From an uncultured Flavobacteriaceae bacterium (GTDB lineage: Bacteria; Bacteroidota; Bacteroidia; Flavobacteriales; Flavobacteriaceae), in NCBI GenBank assembly GCA_905181615.1, contig CAJIYH010000006.1, forward strand, positions 98,501 through 162,500: a stretch of DNA of 64,000 nucleotides. The letters run 5' to 3'. Positions within the stretch are counted from its first letter, which is position 1; each line of letters begins with the position of its first letter. This document shows, piece by piece, positions 63,551 through 64,000 of the stretch. The position numbers and the translations under genes are program-made. The notes under the pieces are model-generated. The model searched no databases. It saw only the letters and a program-made list of their open reading frames with translations, and was not told the origin of the DNA.

Positions 63551-64000
63551 ATGAAAAACAACACACCCTTAGAAGAATTAACCAAAAAAGCAAAAGAAAT
63601 AAAGTTCAACATGGGAACTGACTTATTGGCTGGAGAACTTATTCAAACACTAATATCTTCAAAGGTAAATGGTGACTTTTTGGAACTAGGAACGGGCATG
63701 GGAATTTCGACCACTTGGATGCTTAATGGCATGGACGAAGAATCCAAACTAACTTCTATTGATAACAATCCGGAATTAATTGAATAGTATCAAATGTGCT
63801 TGGCAATGATTCAAGACTAGAACTTATAACCGAGGATGGCTCCGTATGGATTAAAGAATATGATGGAGCACAATTCGATTTGATATTTGCAGATGCTTGG
63901 CCAGGAAAATACAGCGACTTAGAAAAAACTTTAGAACTTGTTAAGCCTGGTGGATTTTATATCATCGATGACATGCTACCACAACCCAATTGGCCTATAG
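63551..64000 (+). pseudogene. Class I SAM-dependent O-methyltransferase, frameshifted, cut by the window edge
   Basis: Starts MKNNTPLEELTKKAKEIKF and runs 78 residues, with the SAM loop FLELGTGMGISTTWML, to a stop at 63785-63787. From 63787 the reading continues in another frame as VSNVLGNDSRLELITEDG, then FDLIFADAWPGKYS and LVKPGGFYIIDDML, all typical of the same fold, to the end of the window. So the gene is intact except for one frame change at about 63785. Either a true pseudogene or a sequencing error. Confidence 0.8.

Overview
This window reads as chromosome from a marine-type member of the Bacteroidetes, most likely Flavobacteriia. The evidence is an AT-rich composition, ATP-dependent envelope and gliding-type genes (a GldA-like ATPase), a split MetH, type II-C Cas9 debris of flavobacterial type, and promoters of the Bacteroidetes kind (TAnnTTTG at -7, sometimes with TTTG near -33). 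Almost all of it is housekeeping DNA; the unusual material lies in regulatory leaders and in a few decayed or compositionally odd patches.

Layout. 1-1.8 kb: aromatic amino acid operon on the minus strand (pheA, then an aminotransferase) with a complete transcription attenuator (Phe/Tyr leader peptide, antiterminator, terminator). 1.9-5.1 kb: a sterol-desaturase/CDGSH fusion, an SDR, a GldA-like ATPase and a GNAT acetyltransferase. 5.2-15 kb: a continuous minus-strand methionine/SAM operon, metK-metY-metX-osmC-metZ-metH(N)-metH(C)-metF, headed by a SAM-II type riboswitch with a visible 12-bp switching helix. 15-29 kb: deoxynucleoside kinase, membrane pyrophosphatase, PDH E1 beta, a DUF151 nuclease, thyA, folA, fabD, hydrolases, a DegT aminotransferase, Kdo transferase and alkaline phosphatase. 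29-37 kb: CotH-like protein, bestrophin-like channel, lipoprotein alpha-amylase, tRNA-Leu, M20 peptidase, hemW, ruvC and DUF456.

37.3-38.4 kb is a scar: the decayed C-terminus of a type II-C cas9 followed by gene-poor DNA with no visible CRISPR array. 38.4-46 kb: small membrane protein, ECF sigma factor, an atypical Nramp transporter, lipA, lpxK, Nif3/DUF34, a coiled-coil CT398-type protein that has lost its zinc cysteines, and tryptophanase. 46.2-47.8 kb: two small secreted proteins, then a 257-nt stretch without a single cytosine next to tRNA-Val. 47.8-53.5 kb: folC, a tonB-exbD-exbB cluster, nhaD and anmK. 53.7-63.4 kb: glutamate synthase gltBD, a RimB-RimK fusion, a PqqB-like hydrolase and a BaiN-type flavoprotein. 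The window ends inside a frameshifted methyltransferase.

The genes tie together mainly in one-carbon and methyl metabolism (metF, metH, metK, thyA, folA, folC) and in nitrogen and aromatic amino acid supply (gltBD, pheA, tnaA). No complete novel multi-gene defence or mobile system is visible. The most informative items are the two RNA switches, the cas9 relic, the cytosine-free tract and the zinc-ribbon loss.
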